Numbered from the stretch's first letter, positions 33,244 to 45,264 are shown. The stretch is 64,000 nucleotides of DNA from Coprococcus ammoniilyticus (GCF_025567345.1 NZ_JAOQJS010000006.1:266423-330422); one strand, 5' to 3'. Translations and numbers: made by a program. Notes: generated by a model not told the origin, from the letters alone.

Positions 33244-36200
33244 GTTTTAATAGATACATGGTGGAATGTGAATCATGAACAGGTGCAAAGCGTCACTTTG
33301 CGAAGCTGTGTTTTAATAGATACATGGTGGAATGTGAATTATTTACAGAAAAGTAAATGTCACGGAGATTATATGTTTTAATAGATACATGGTGGAATGT
33401 GAATGATTTTGACATATTCCGTTATGCAAATTTTTTTGCGTTTTAATAGATACATGGTGGAATGTGAATAACTCAATTACATTCATTTTTGACTTTACGC
33501 CCTCGTTTTAATAGATACATGGTGGAATGTGAATAAATATAATCTCCGTGACATTTACTTTTCTGTAAATAGTTTTAATAGATACATGGTGGAATGTGAA
33601 TGCAGATCTATTGCTATAAGTAAAAGTTATAGCAAGTTTTAATAGATACATGGTGGAATGTGAATAAACGTGCCACTAAATCGTCATGCAATTTTGAAAG
33701 GGTTTTAATAGATACATGGTGGAATGTGAATCAACTTACAATGATCTTAAAAATGTAACAACTGAAAGTTTTAATAGATACATGGTGGAATGTGAATATA
33801 ACATTTAAGGCGAAGTATACCGCAAAGGTAACAGTTTTAATAGATACATGGTGGAATGTGAATATACTCAGGTTATGAACAAATTGCTATCAAAATTAGG
33901 TTTTAATAGATACATGGTGGAATGTGAATCAAACAAACTCGGCATTGGTGCTGATGCGTATAGCGTTTTAATAGATACATGGTGGAATGTGAATTCACTA
34001 CGTTTAATCTCTGACGTAATGTGTTCTCAAGTTTTAATAGATACATGGTGGAATGTGAATTAGGCTATGGTCACACTGGAAGAGATGTAAAGAAGTTTTA
34101 ATAGATACATGGTGGAATGTGAATTATGACCGCTTAGCGTGTAGAAAAGAAGCGTTTGGTTTTAATAGATACATGGTGGAATGTGAATCGCTGAACAGGG
34201 CGATGCATTAGAATACGATCTTTCCGTTTTAATAGATACATGGTGGAATGTGAATCAAAAAATAATCAGACAGAAACAAACGCAAGGGAATGTTTTAATA
34301 GATACATGGTGGAATGTGAATTTATCTCAAAGACAATGCATATACCGAGTATGCGTAGTTTTAATAGATACATGGTGGAATGTGAATGAATGAGAATAAC
34401 CACACGCATCGGACACTATGATGTTTTAATAGATACATGGTGGAATGTGAATACGGTTCCAGACTGAATGTATTTGATGATGTATTTGTTTTAATAGATA
34501 CATGGTGGAATGTGAATAAGACACTGGATGATATTTATGTGTTGCTTCACTGGTTTTAATAGATACATGGTGGAATGTGAATGATAGCCCCGATCTCGTC
34601 CATCACAAAGATAGTTAGTTTTAATAGATACATGGTGGAATGTGAATGACGTTGGTCGTTGGTTCTTCTGTTGTTGGTTCTTGTTTTAATAGATACATGG
34701 TGGAATGTGAATACTCTTTACCGTTGATTGAGTGTTGTTATCTAGAATGTTTTAATAGATACATGGTGGAATGTGAATGCTTTTATTTATGAAGATAACG
34801 GTATTTGATATCACTGTTTTAATAGATACATGGTGGAATGTGAATGAATTTATTGACACAATAAAGCGAACCTGTAATCTGGTTTTAATAGATACATGGT
34901 GGAATGTGAATAAAACATTGGACGATATATATATCCTGCTCCATTGGGTTTTAATAGATACATGGTGGAATGTGAATTCGGATCATACGCCAACTTACGG
35001 ACAATACGCCACGTGTTTTAATAGATACATGGTGGAATGTGAATACCGAAAGAATCAGCAGACAATCTATCATTTTTACCGTTTTAATAGATACATGGTG
35101 GAATGTGAATCATAACTGATTTTGCAATCAGCCGGGTCTATTTTTTGTTTTAATAGATACATGGTGGAATGTGAATATAGCTAAAGACGTAGAATCTGAC
35201 TTGTACCTATCGTTTTAATAGATACATGGTGGAATGTGAATTATTCCCTTGTAACACTATAAGATGTACGAAGTGTGTTTTAATAGATACATGGTGGAAT
35301 GTGAATGTGTTGAGCAAGGTTTCGATAGTAACACGATCATACGTTTTAATAGATACATGGTGGAATGTGAATTATTTTTTTGAGATAAACGGGATTGGAG
35401 GTCATGCGTTTTAATAGATACATGGCGGAATGTGAATTATAGATTCACACTCCTTTTACTAAAACGCATTAAAGTTTTAATAGATACATGGTGGAATGTG
35501 AATAATAGCCCCGATCTCATCCATCACGAAGATAGTTACAGTTTTAATAGATACATGGTGGAATGTGAATCCGATTAGATTAGTAACGCACTGTGCCGAG
35601 GCATTTAGTTTTAATAGATACATGGTGGAATGTGAATCCTATACGCGGTAAGTATAATTGAAATGAAACGTAGTTTTAATAGATACATGGTGGAATGTGA
35701 ATACAAATCGCAAAAATTCTGGAAAGAAAATGGTTTTGTTTTAATAGATACATGGTGGAATGTGAATACATGACTACAACAGTAGATAGCCTATCTCTTT
35801 TTGTTTTAATAGATACATGGTGGAATGTGAATAAAGAATTAAGGCTGTATAGACAGAACGGCATTGATCGTTTTAATAGATACATGGTGGAATGTGAATA
35901 CCGACAAAGAAGGTAAGACAAGTAAGGGATTCAAGTTTTAATAGATACATGGTGGAATGTGAATACTATATAGCCGGTATGATCGTATCAACCGGTTCAT
36001 AGTTTTAATAGATACATGGTGGAATGTGAATTTTGAAGCTGGTGGTCGTAAGGTCGAGGCTCCTGGGTTTTAATAGATACATGGTGGAATGTGAATCGTT
36101 TTCTTAACGCACACAAGGTTAGCTGTGATCTGGTTTTAATAGATACATGGTGGAATGTGAATCAGTATGTTGGGAATGTTAGAAGTAGTAAACGACAGTT

Positions 36201-39200
36201 TTAATAGATACATGGTGGAATGTGAATCAGTGTACTGGTCACGTGTCCTAGTTACAATAACGTGTTTTAATAGATACATGGTGGAATGTGAATTTGTAGG
36301 TAATCCTTATTTGGCTGTTTTCTTAGCAGTTTTAATAGATACATGGTGGAATGTGAATACGATTGCCGTTACAAGAAAAAGGTCAAACGGTGTAGTTTTA
36401 ATAGATACATGGTGGAATGTGAATTTTTCTCTTTCATGTTCTTTCTCCCTCTTTCTCTCGTTTTAATAGATACATGGTGGAATGTGAATTGAAAACGGAT
36501 GTGAATTTTTCTTCGTCCGTTTCAACCTTAATCGTCTGTATCGTTTTAATAGATACATGGTGGAATGTGAATCCCATACTGCCACTATCGCCTTAATGAT
36601 CTTCGGTGTTTTAATAGATACATGGTGGAATGTGAATGCGCGGAAACGATACTTGTAAGCGTTGCACATGCAGTTTTAATAGATACATGGTGGAATGTGA
36701 ATTCAAATCCTGCTACAGTTGAGGTTGAGATTGTAGCAGTTTTAATAGATACATGGTGGAATGTGAATAAAATAAGTTAAACGGTATATACGGAATGAGT
36801 GCAAGTTTTAATAGATACATGGTGGAATGTGAATTATGACCGCCTAGCGTGTAGAAAAGAAGCGTTTGAAGTTTTAATAGATACATGGTGGAATGTGAAT
36901 ATACAAAAAAGCAGTCATACACCGATAAGCATACCCTGTTTTAATAGATACATGGTGGAATGTGAATTGATTCGCGTATGAAAAGTTTGGTAAATCGGGA
37001 ACCCGTTTTAATAGATACATGGTGGAATGTGAATGTTAGTTCGCTCAAAAAACCCCTCGGAAGTGGTAGCCGTTTTAATAGATACATGGTGGAATGTGAA
37101 TATGAGAGCTATATACTTACCGACTGACCAACGTATCGTTTTAATAGATACATGGTGGAATGTGAATATGGTTTGAAATTCTCTATAATTGACATAGAAT
37201 CCTGTTTTAATAGATACATGGTGGAATGTGAATGATATTCCCATCTCGACCTGAACGGTGTGAATAGCGTTTTAATAGATACATGGTGGAATGTGAATTG
37301 AAGTAAATTCTGACGGTGTGATTGTGATAACATGTTTTAATAGATACATGGTGGAATGTGAATGATACAACATACTGTTTCGCTGAATCCTTTTGAGTGT
37401 TTTAATAGATACATGGTGGAATGTGAATACGGAATCTATATGTAAATGGTTTGGTATACAACCGTTTTAATAGATACATGGTGGAATGTGAATGTATGTA
37501 CATTACTTTTTTATCATCGTACTGGTCCGTTTTAATAGATACATGGTGGAATGTGAATTTTATCTAACGGATTTCCTGTTCCCCTTGCGTATACAGTTTT
37601 AATAGATACATGGTGGAATGTGAATTAAATTCCGGAACGGATACTACAACAAAATCTTATAGTTTTAATAGATACATGGTGGAATGTGAATCCGATTAGA
37701 TTAGTTACGCACTGTGCCGCGGCATTTGTTTTAATAGATACATGGTGGAATGTGAATAATTGACGTGGTGACAGGCTTCGGAACTTGTTATGGTTTTAAT
37801 AGATACATGGTGGAATGTGAATACAAACAAACTCGGTGCAGGAGTAGATGCCGTAGAAGTTTTAATAGATACATGGTGGAATGTGAATTCAATTTTAGCG
37901 GAAAGATGGCGCAAATGTCAACCGTTTTAATAGATACATGGTGGAATGTGAATGTTGCATATACTGCTAGTCGGCACACTATCCTTAAGTTTTAATAGAT
38001 ACATGGTGGAATGTGAATGAATGGCTTGCATCTTACAATGAACACTCAGCTAGTTTTAATAGATACATGGTGGAATGTGAATCTACAAAAGAGTTCGTCA
38101 GAGTTGCCGATATACCGTTTTAATAGATACATGGTGGAATGTGAATACGGCATCGGTCGTGACGTAGTTGTTTATCAGCTAGTTTTAATAGATACATGGT
38201 GGAATGTGAATACTCAATTACATTCATTTTTGACTTTACACCCTCAAGTTTTAATAGATACATGGTGGAATGTGAATCGGTGCATCTGCTCACAGAAGCT
38301 AAAGCGGCAGGCGTTTTAATAGATACATGGTGGAATGTGAATAAATTAATGTTGGCTGATGTATTTCCCGATGCGTAGTTTTAATAGATACATGGTGGAA
38401 TGTGAATCCGATTAGATTAGTAACGCACTGAGCCGCAGCATTTGTTTTAATAGATACATGGTGGAATGTGAATTTGAAACGAGGATATATAAGTCAGCAG
38501 GAATTAGAGGTTTTAATAGATACATGGTGGAATGTGAATATGTATAAAAGCTGTCATCGTGTAAATATAAGTTAGTTTTAATAGATACATGGTGGAATGT
38601 GAATAAAATATTCAGAGCGGAGCTGTTACCGACAGTTTAGGTTTTAATAGATACATGGTGGAATGTGAATTTTATCTATGCAACTATTCGCAAAACTGAT
38701 ATTTTGGTTTTAATAGATACATGGTGGAATGTGAATAGGATGATTTATATATCGCGGTTCGGTCAAGGGATAGGTTTTAATAGATACATGGTGGAATGTG
38801 AATTTCACAGCGCGTTAGGAATGTTAGAGCCAGTAAACAGTTTTAATAGATACATGGTGGAATGTGAATAATAAAATGTTAGAATACTGTTACGCAAGTG
38901 GAAAAAGTTTTAATAGATACATGGTGGAATGTGAATAAATAATCACCATGAGCGAACGCGCCCAGTTCGATGTTTTAATAGATACATGGTGGAATGTGAA
39001 TACCGCTACCACTAAAGATAATCTAACGTGATTATCGTTTTAATAGATACATGGTGGAATGTGAATGTATATACTTCTGATGAACTTGTGTATACCGGGG
39101 AGTTTTAATAGATACATGGTGGAATGTGAATAGAGCAAACGCCGCAGTTTGTGTAACTAGATTACAAGTTTTAATAGATACATGGTGGAATGTGAATTTT

Positions 39201-41756
39201 GAATAACGCAATGACAGATTCTTTATGCTTGATGTTTTAATAGATACATGGTGGAATGTGAATGATGATATTTTTAATATATTCTGCATCATTTTTTCGT
39301 TTTAATAGATACATGGTGGAATGTGAATTTTTACATACATAAATACAGTAACGCACAAACGAGTTTTAATAGATACATGGTGGAATGTGAATGAAGACAT
39401 AGAGATAGAGGAGGAAGATATTTGTAATTAGTTTTAATAGATACATGGTGGAATGTGAATTCATCATCAAAATCTTTGTCACAAATTTCAAATATGTTTT
39501 AATAGATACATGGTGGAATGTGAATTTGTGACCCATGCTGTAAGTTCCATCCGGCTGTACATAGTTTTAATAGATACATGGTGGAATGTGAATGCAGGAG
39601 GTCTTTGACTATTATACAAAGGTCTTAGGGTTTTAATAGATACATGGTGGAATGTGAATAATGGCTTGTGTCTTACAATGAACATTCAGCTAGTAGTTTT
39701 AATAGATACATGGTGGAATGTGAATGGGGTTAAAGTTAGATTTTACTTTTAAGGTAAAGAAGTTTTAATAGATACATGGTGGAATGTGAATGAAAATCGT
39801 TTAAATATGTAAAATCATATGATAGAGTTTTAATAGATACATGGTGGAATGTGAATGAATTTTTGTGACTTGTTTGGGTTGAGAATCTTTGAGTTTTAAT
39901 AGATACATGGTGGAATGTGAATGAATTTCATCACACGCTTGTAAACTATATCCTCGATGTTTTAATAGATACATGGTGGAATGTGAATGTTTCTGCCTTA
40001 AAAAAATCATTAGGAAATGGTACTGTTTTAATAGATACATGGTGGAATGTGAATCGCATATAGTATTTTGATATGAATTCATCAAATATGGTTTTAATAG
40101 ATACATGGTGGAATGTGAATGTCAAGTTCGGTGTAACAAAATGCAAACAAACCATGTTTTAATAGATACATGGTGGAATGTGAATGAATTATGGGCGGTG
40201 TTGCATCGGCACTGATTGTAGTTTTAATAGATACATGGTGGAATGTGAATAAACCTAGTTTTTTATTTTGCGCGATAATTCTATCGTTTTAATAGATACA
40301 TGGTGGAATGTGAATAGGCATTGACCTAGCTAACTTAAATGCACAAATATCGTTTTAATAGATACATGGTGGAATGTGAATGCATATGTCGTAGCATTGT
40401 TACCGATTGTCCACGAGTTTTAATAGATACATGGTGGAATGTGAATGTTATTGATATTAACTACATCAATGAGTATGCCTGTGTTTTAATAGATACATGG
40501 TGGAATGTGAATGTTGAAGTGAGCGGAATGGTGGCGAGCGTATCATTGTTTTAATAGATACATGGTGGAATGTGAATCTGCGTCAAAGTTTAATGTCCGG
40601 GCAAACACTTTCGTTTTAATAGATACATGGTGGAATGTGAATGAAGAATAGTTCTTATCGTGTGTTGAAACAACAACCGTTTTAATAGATACATGGTGGA
40701 ATGTGAATCAACAACATCATATGCAGGAGATGCTGACACAACCGTTTTAATAGATACATGGTGGAATGTGAATCATAAATCTGTGTAAAGCATCACTTTG
40801 TGAAGCTGGTTTTAATAGATACATGGTGGAATGTGAATTAATTTAGGTGTAAAGAATCGAAAAGGAGGAGTAAGTTTTAATAGATACATGGTGGAATGTG
40901 AATGTGTTGCAAAATTTAATACTCCAACACCGATTAATGTTTTAATAGATACATGGTGGAATGTGAATTTGTATTTCTTGTAAATATCATGCACTTGCTT
41001 ACTCGTTTTAATAGATACATGGTGGAATGTGAATGTTGCAATAGCGATTCTGGTTATCAAATATTTATCGTTTTAATAGATACATGGTGGAATGTGAATC
41101 TTTTTCTTATAGAATTTTATTTAACCCATGCGCAGTTTTAATAGATACATGGTGGAATGTGAATAAGTAAGGACATCTATTATACTCTTTGTGCTTGAAG
41201 TTTTAATAGATACATGGTGGAATGTGAATGAAGAATTTACAAATTATCTTAAAGAAGCCGGTTTTAGTTTTAATAGATACATGGTGGAATGTGAATCATT
41301 TAAGTCCTGGCAGATGATGTGTCTGGCAGTTGTTTTAATAGATACATGGTGGAATGTGAATTAGGCTGACTACCGATTACTTGTCTCCATCCAACCAGTT
41401 TTAATAGATACATGGTGGAATGTGAATTCATTCCGGTAACAGCCGTAGCACCCGCGTTATATAGTTTTAATAGATACATGGTGGAATGTGAATACTCCTG
41501 CTGTGTTACATTATGCAGCTTCCTTATCGTTTTAATAGATACATGGTGGAATGTGAATTTATAGAGGACGAAATAGACCGGAGCCGGGATCTTTGTTTTA
41601 ATAGATACGTAGTGGAATGTGAATTGGCGCAAGGATTGGTCGGCTGTATCGGATATGCCGGGTTTTAATAGACACATGGTGGAATGTGAATTATGGACAT
41701 TTTACATAGTATTGAGCTTGAGTTACGTTTTAATAGATACATAGTGGAATGATAAC
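33244..41756 (+). CRISPR. Type I-B CRISPR array, about 130 repeats
   Basis: The repeat is 30 nt (GTTTTAATAG, ATACATGG, TGGAATGTGAAT read in order). By manual scan I count 130 copies and 129 spacers, mostly 34-38 nt. Nearly all repeats are identical; the last three (41595, 41662, 41727) carry mutations, which marks the old end, and one internal copy (35408) has C for T. One interval is 83 bp instead of about 66 because of 17 extra bases after the repeat at 36460. Several spacers are near-duplicates and two are reverse complements. Frames reading VLIDTWWNVN or FTFHHVSIKT are repeat artefacts. Confidence 0.98.
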
Positions 41757-41793
41757 AAAGAAAATATAATTAAAATAAAAGGGGGAAAATAAA

Positions 41794-42507
41794 ATGAAAC
41801 AAGGAGAACAGGAAGCGAAGGAGATTTTACAATTAAAAGGCTATATATTTGACAATCAATATTATGATGATAATTCAAGTAAGAGTATGCCTGATCTAAA
41901 ATTTCAAGGAGGGAATTATTTAGAAGTAACACATACGCAACATAATAATAAAATAGCAAAATCTCCAACACAATTTGATAGATTATCTATTAGAGAGAAA
42001 ACGGAGAAATTACAGGAAATAAGTGAAGCACAAATGCGTTTTATTGCATTGGATTATGAAAGAAATATTAATGGTTCATTTACAGAAGAAGGAAAATGTC
42101 AATTCGATAAAGATAAACGACTTCTTGCGAAAAGTTTTAATTACAAAGATGGGCAGCCCTCAGAATTTAAATCGGATATACCAGTGATAGAAGCTGATAT
42201 AGATAATATTATTGCGGGAATAAGGAAAAAGGAGAAATTACATCCTAAAGGTGATACGGACTTGTTTATATTTGTTTTAGATGATGAATTTGATTGTATG
42301 GAACATCTGTTAAAAACAAAAGAAAGAAACGGTGTTACGGATTATTTTCTTAGGGTTATAGAGAAATCACCATTTGAAAAGGTGTTTATATGTGAATGGG
42401 ATTTTGAGAATCAGTGCTATATAAAGCAGAACCCCAGATTGGTTTGCTATACAACCATAAAAGAACAAGAAGTGAGCTATATAGATATATGCAGTTATAA
42501 ATTATAA
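41794..42507 (+). CDS. Uncharacterised protein at the distal end of the CRISPR array
   Basis: The 237-aa protein is not recognised. It is AT-rich, charged and soluble, with no signal or membrane segment. Residues around MPDLKFQGGNYLEVTH resemble the PD...E-x-x core of restriction-like nucleases, but the expected Lys is absent. A strong site AAAAGGGGGA precedes the ATG, which lies only 37 bp after the last degenerate repeat, with no terminator between. It could therefore be read from the pre-crRNA transcript or from a promoter inside the last spacers. A DNA-defence role is a guess by location. Confidence 0.6.
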   Translation: MKQGEQEAKEILQLKGYIFDNQYYDDNSSKSMPDLKFQGGNYLEVTHTQHNNKIAKSPTQFDRLSIREKTEKLQEISEAQMRFIALDYERNINGSFTEEGKCQFDKDKRLLAKSFNYKDGQPSEFKSDIPVIEADIDNIIAGIRKKEKLHPKGDTDLFIFVLDDEFDCMEHLLKTKERNGVTDYFLRVIEKSPFEKVFICEWDFENQCYIKQNPRLVCYTTIKEQEVSYIDICSYKL

Positions 42508-42547
42508 GAGAATTTGATAAGGTCATATAGATACAAATGTAACACTG

Positions 42548-42664
42548 AGACCGAAAAGTGGCACATGTACATATCCTTCCCCCACCACAGCCTTACTTAC
42601 CACATCCCCTATATGCGCTTCAGCTCCTGTGGCGGGGGAGAACTTTGTTCTGGTTCCTTTTTGT
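42548..42664. terminator. Large imperfect hairpin after the CRISPR-distal gene
   Basis: ACTGAGACCGAAAAGT pairs imperfectly with ACTTTGTTCTGGTTCC. Nearer the tip, CCCCCACCACAG pairs with CTGTGGCGGGGG. It lies between two convergent genes and probably terminates both. Confidence 0.6.
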
Positions 42665-42670
42665 TACATG

Positions 42671-43621
42671 CTAGAATGTCTTCTGCAGAAATTCTGCATG
42701 CGATTTATAGTAGCGATAGTATTCGGTACCCTTTTCCTGACCATACTTGGTTACGAAGAGGTTGTGAATTTCCCGAAGGTTTGCTTTATGCGGGTATAGT
42801 TTTTTATAGAAATCATCAATGAGAGCAATACCGGCATTAGAGTAAACAATCGATAAGAATTTACGGTATTTTGTTTTCTTTTGCCAGTTGACCTTTGGTA
42901 TCTCGTAGGATGAACTCTTTACTATACCATAGATATAACTTCCTTTTTCCTGACCGTAGATTGATATAAGTATGTTGTGGATGGCGGATAGATTACTTTT
43001 CCCGACACAGGAAAGTAATGTATCGACCTGTTCCTTATCATACAGCGGCGTAGATACAGCTTCTGGAATAGCAGCCTGTTTATCAATCTTAGCAGAAACA
43101 GCAATTTTGACAGGATTCGCAGCGGGAGTGGCTTCTACGATCACGTCCGGCTTTGGATTTTCTGCCTTTATTACTGAATCATCAATACTTTCCGGTACTG
43201 CAGTAAAAGCTGGAATTGCAGGAAGCATTGGCTTTTGTACAGATAGTTCATTTGCCAGTGTGTGGAAAATGGAGGGAGCCTTGCGGCATACATGGTATCC
43301 GCGTTCCGTCCAGAAATGTACCACGCTGTCAAAACCTTTATCTTTTGAAACAATGATGAGGTTGTCGTCCGGATTTTTAACTGTATACGAACCAAGGTAG
43401 GTTACAAGTTGAAAATCTAAGGCATTATCAGTTCCGTTTTCACAGAGGATGAACTCAGGTTCAAAAGGGGACTGTTTCAATGCGACAACATTTGCATAGG
43501 ACATGTTAGGAGATTTATCGGTGTAGAATACAAGGATACAGTCATCGTCATTCAGATAATCAAATAGTTGTATCCAGGAATCACCGACGTTCTCACTATC
43601 TACAAAAAATATATTTCTCAT
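42671..43621 (-). CDS. PIN/NYN-like RNase with C-terminal repeats
   Basis: The 316-aa protein starts with a PIN-like fold (about 1-125): FFVDSENVGDSW, the acidic NALDFQLVTYLG, and VSKDKGFDSVVHFW, giving the acidic triad expected for metal-dependent RNA cleavage. A low-complexity Pro/Ala/Val linker follows. Two related repeats come next (IHNILISIYGQEKGSYIYG and IHNLFVTKYGQEKGTEYY), perhaps protein- or RNA-binding. I chose the ATG at 43621 with GAGGTGATC upstream. It adjoins the CRISPR island, and a role in defence is possible but not shown. Confidence 0.7.
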   Translation of the reverse strand: MRNIFFVDSENVGDSWIQLFDYLNDDDCILVFYTDKSPNMSYANVVALKQSPFEPEFILCENGTDNALDFQLVTYLGSYTVKNPDDNLIIVSKDKGFDSVVHFWTERGYHVCRKAPSIFHTLANELSVQKPMLPAIPAFTAVPESIDDSVIKAENPKPDVIVEATPAANPVKIAVSAKIDKQAAIPEAVSTPLYDKEQVDTLLSCVGKSNLSAIHNILISIYGQEKGSYIYGIVKSSSYEIPKVNWQKKTKYRKFLSIVYSNAGIALIDDFYKKLYPHKANLREIHNLFVTKYGQEKGTEYYRYYKSHAEFLQKTF

Positions 43622-43805
43622 GATCACCTCGTTTAACCAGAACAAAATAAGTATAGCATATAATTTTATCGAACTGAACAAGAAAATGTCGGCAAAAAAA
43701 CAACACCTCCACCCCATAGTAGTTTCATATGCAATACATTTCAGAAATTCTGTCTTGTATCATATAACCACCATGGAGCAGAGGTACTTTATATTATGCG
43801 GTTAT

Positions 43806-44897
43806 TTAATGAATCGCTTCTGAATTCATAACAGTCTTAGCTGTACCGGCATAAGGGTAAGCCCAGAGAAAACTGCTTATTTTACTATAAGTAACATCCA
43901 TATTCAGTTCATAGGACTGTACATTTTTGAGATTCTTAATCTTTACATCTTGTGTAGCACGAACCTTGAGCCGGAGTGTTTCATTTGCCTTAAGAGTCAG
44001 GCTCTGGTTGCTTTTGTATTTCTTCCATGGGCCATCACCTTTGCGATAGGAAATGATATCAACACCTGTTTCAATGGTCGAACCATCGTCCAGTTCAATC
44101 GTCAGTACAGCATTGTCATATAATTTCAATGTGTCATTATAGGCTTTGCTGGTAATCTTATATACTGTTTCGTTATCAGCACATTTTACACTGTTGTCAA
44201 ATTTGAACGTATATTTACCGCTTCGGTTTGTTGCAGATATCTGTTCGTAGTCTGTAAATGCACTGTAATATTTCTTCTTGCCGACTTTAAGATAAGTTCT
44301 GACCTTATAGCGGTATGTCTTGCCTGCTGTTACTGTCTTGTCTTTGTAGTTCAGACTGTCTACACTTTTCTTGACTGTGGCAATCTTCTTGTAGCCCACG
44401 ATACCCATTTCTTTCCGGTAGATTTCATATCCGGTGGGAAGTACGCCGCCTGAACTGTATAATTTCAGCGTGATCGACTTTGTACTTCTTGGGGCTTCTG
44501 CAAACTGGTATTCGTCAAATGAACATGTCAGTCCGGTATAGGCAGATTCCGGAACTCCGGTTTTAATTACACATTTTTTATTCTTATAGCCACGAACCAT
44601 GTAGCTGTAAGTTTTCTCTGTTTTTAATTTCTTGTCGGTGTAACTTTTCTTATTGCCGGAGATGGTTGCTACCACCTTATATTTGCCGACATTTCCGTTT
44701 TTGTTTTCTGTGGCACGATAGATTTTATACTGAGTAACTCCTTTTTGTGCTTTCCATGTTATTTTTACCGAGGTCATCGATGTAGCGGTTGCCTTTATTT
44801 CAAGATAGCCACTGGCTTTTGCTGCCGGCATGCTTGTAAACATGAGCTCCCCGATCATAATAAACATGAGTATGAGACTGATAATCTTTTTGTTCAT
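43806..44897 (-). CDS. Secreted protein with fibronectin type III-like repeats
   Basis: The 363-aa protein has a signal peptide (KKIISLILMFIMIGELMF, cleavage expected near AKA-SG). Two FnIII-like domains follow, with TSVKITWKAQKGVTQYKIYR and the repeated YKKIATVKK...YRYKVRTY pattern typical of Clostridia surface proteins. No catalytic domain or sortase motif is evident. The start is ATG 44897 with AAAGGAG upstream. The role is probably surface adhesion or carbohydrate binding; the exact function is unknown. Confidence 0.8.
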   Translation of the reverse strand: MNKKIISLILMFIMIGELMFTSMPAAKASGYLEIKATATSMTSVKITWKAQKGVTQYKIYRATENKNGNVGKYKVVATISGNKKSYTDKKLKTEKTYSYMVRGYKNKKCVIKTGVPESAYTGLTCSFDEYQFAEAPRSTKSITLKLYSSGGVLPTGYEIYRKEMGIVGYKKIATVKKSVDSLNYKDKTVTAGKTYRYKVRTYLKVGKKKYYSAFTDYEQISATNRSGKYTFKFDNSVKCADNETVYKITSKAYNDTLKLYDNAVLTIELDDGSTIETGVDIISYRKGDGPWKKYKSNQSLTLKANETLRLKVRATQDVKIKNLKNVQSYELNMDVTYSKISSFLWAYPYAGTAKTVMNSEAIH

Positions 44898-44948
44898 AAC
44901 CTTCAACTCCTTTCTTCGTCCGATATATACAGTTTATATTAGATGTAT

Positions 44949-45264
44949 TTTTATATTCTGCTTATGTCTTTGCTAACATACCTTATAAATGACACACTTC
45001 GCTTTCTATTCGATACATATGTCTTTTTCGTAAATACTACTGTGCCAACTCACCTTCGGCTGAGCGGAGCACTTAGTGAAGACGAGCGTTAGCGCGAAGT
45101 CTGAGGTTAGTGCGTGCCATGTAAGTACACTTAGCGAAAACAAGCGTTAGCGTAGTTTGAGGTTAGTGTAGCTTACTCTAATGTACAATATGTATCTCAT
45201 AACGAAAGCCTCGTGTATGTCATATTACAAGGTATATTGCCATAGACACAAACAGAATATAAAA
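44949..45264. repeat. Long-hairpin intergenic element, copy 5
   Basis: The outer arms TTTATATTCTGCTTATGTC and its inverse ending ACAGAATATAAA pair over about 55 bp. The core carries CCAACTCACCTTCGGCT (reverse of the common core). This copy also holds an internal tandem duplication: ACTTAGTGAAGACGAGCGTT and ACTTAGCGAAAACAAGCGTT, each followed by GAGGTTAGTG. Confidence 0.75.

Noticed and set aside
33848..41677. Dozens of open frames with repeated LIDTWWNVN, FNRYMVECE or FTFHHVSIKT peptides
   Set aside because: They are translations of the CRISPR repeat in six frames; none has a ribosome binding site.
33244..41756. Spacers targeting genes in this window
   Set aside because: Within what I could compare by eye I saw no spacer matching a coding region of the window; a full search was not possible.
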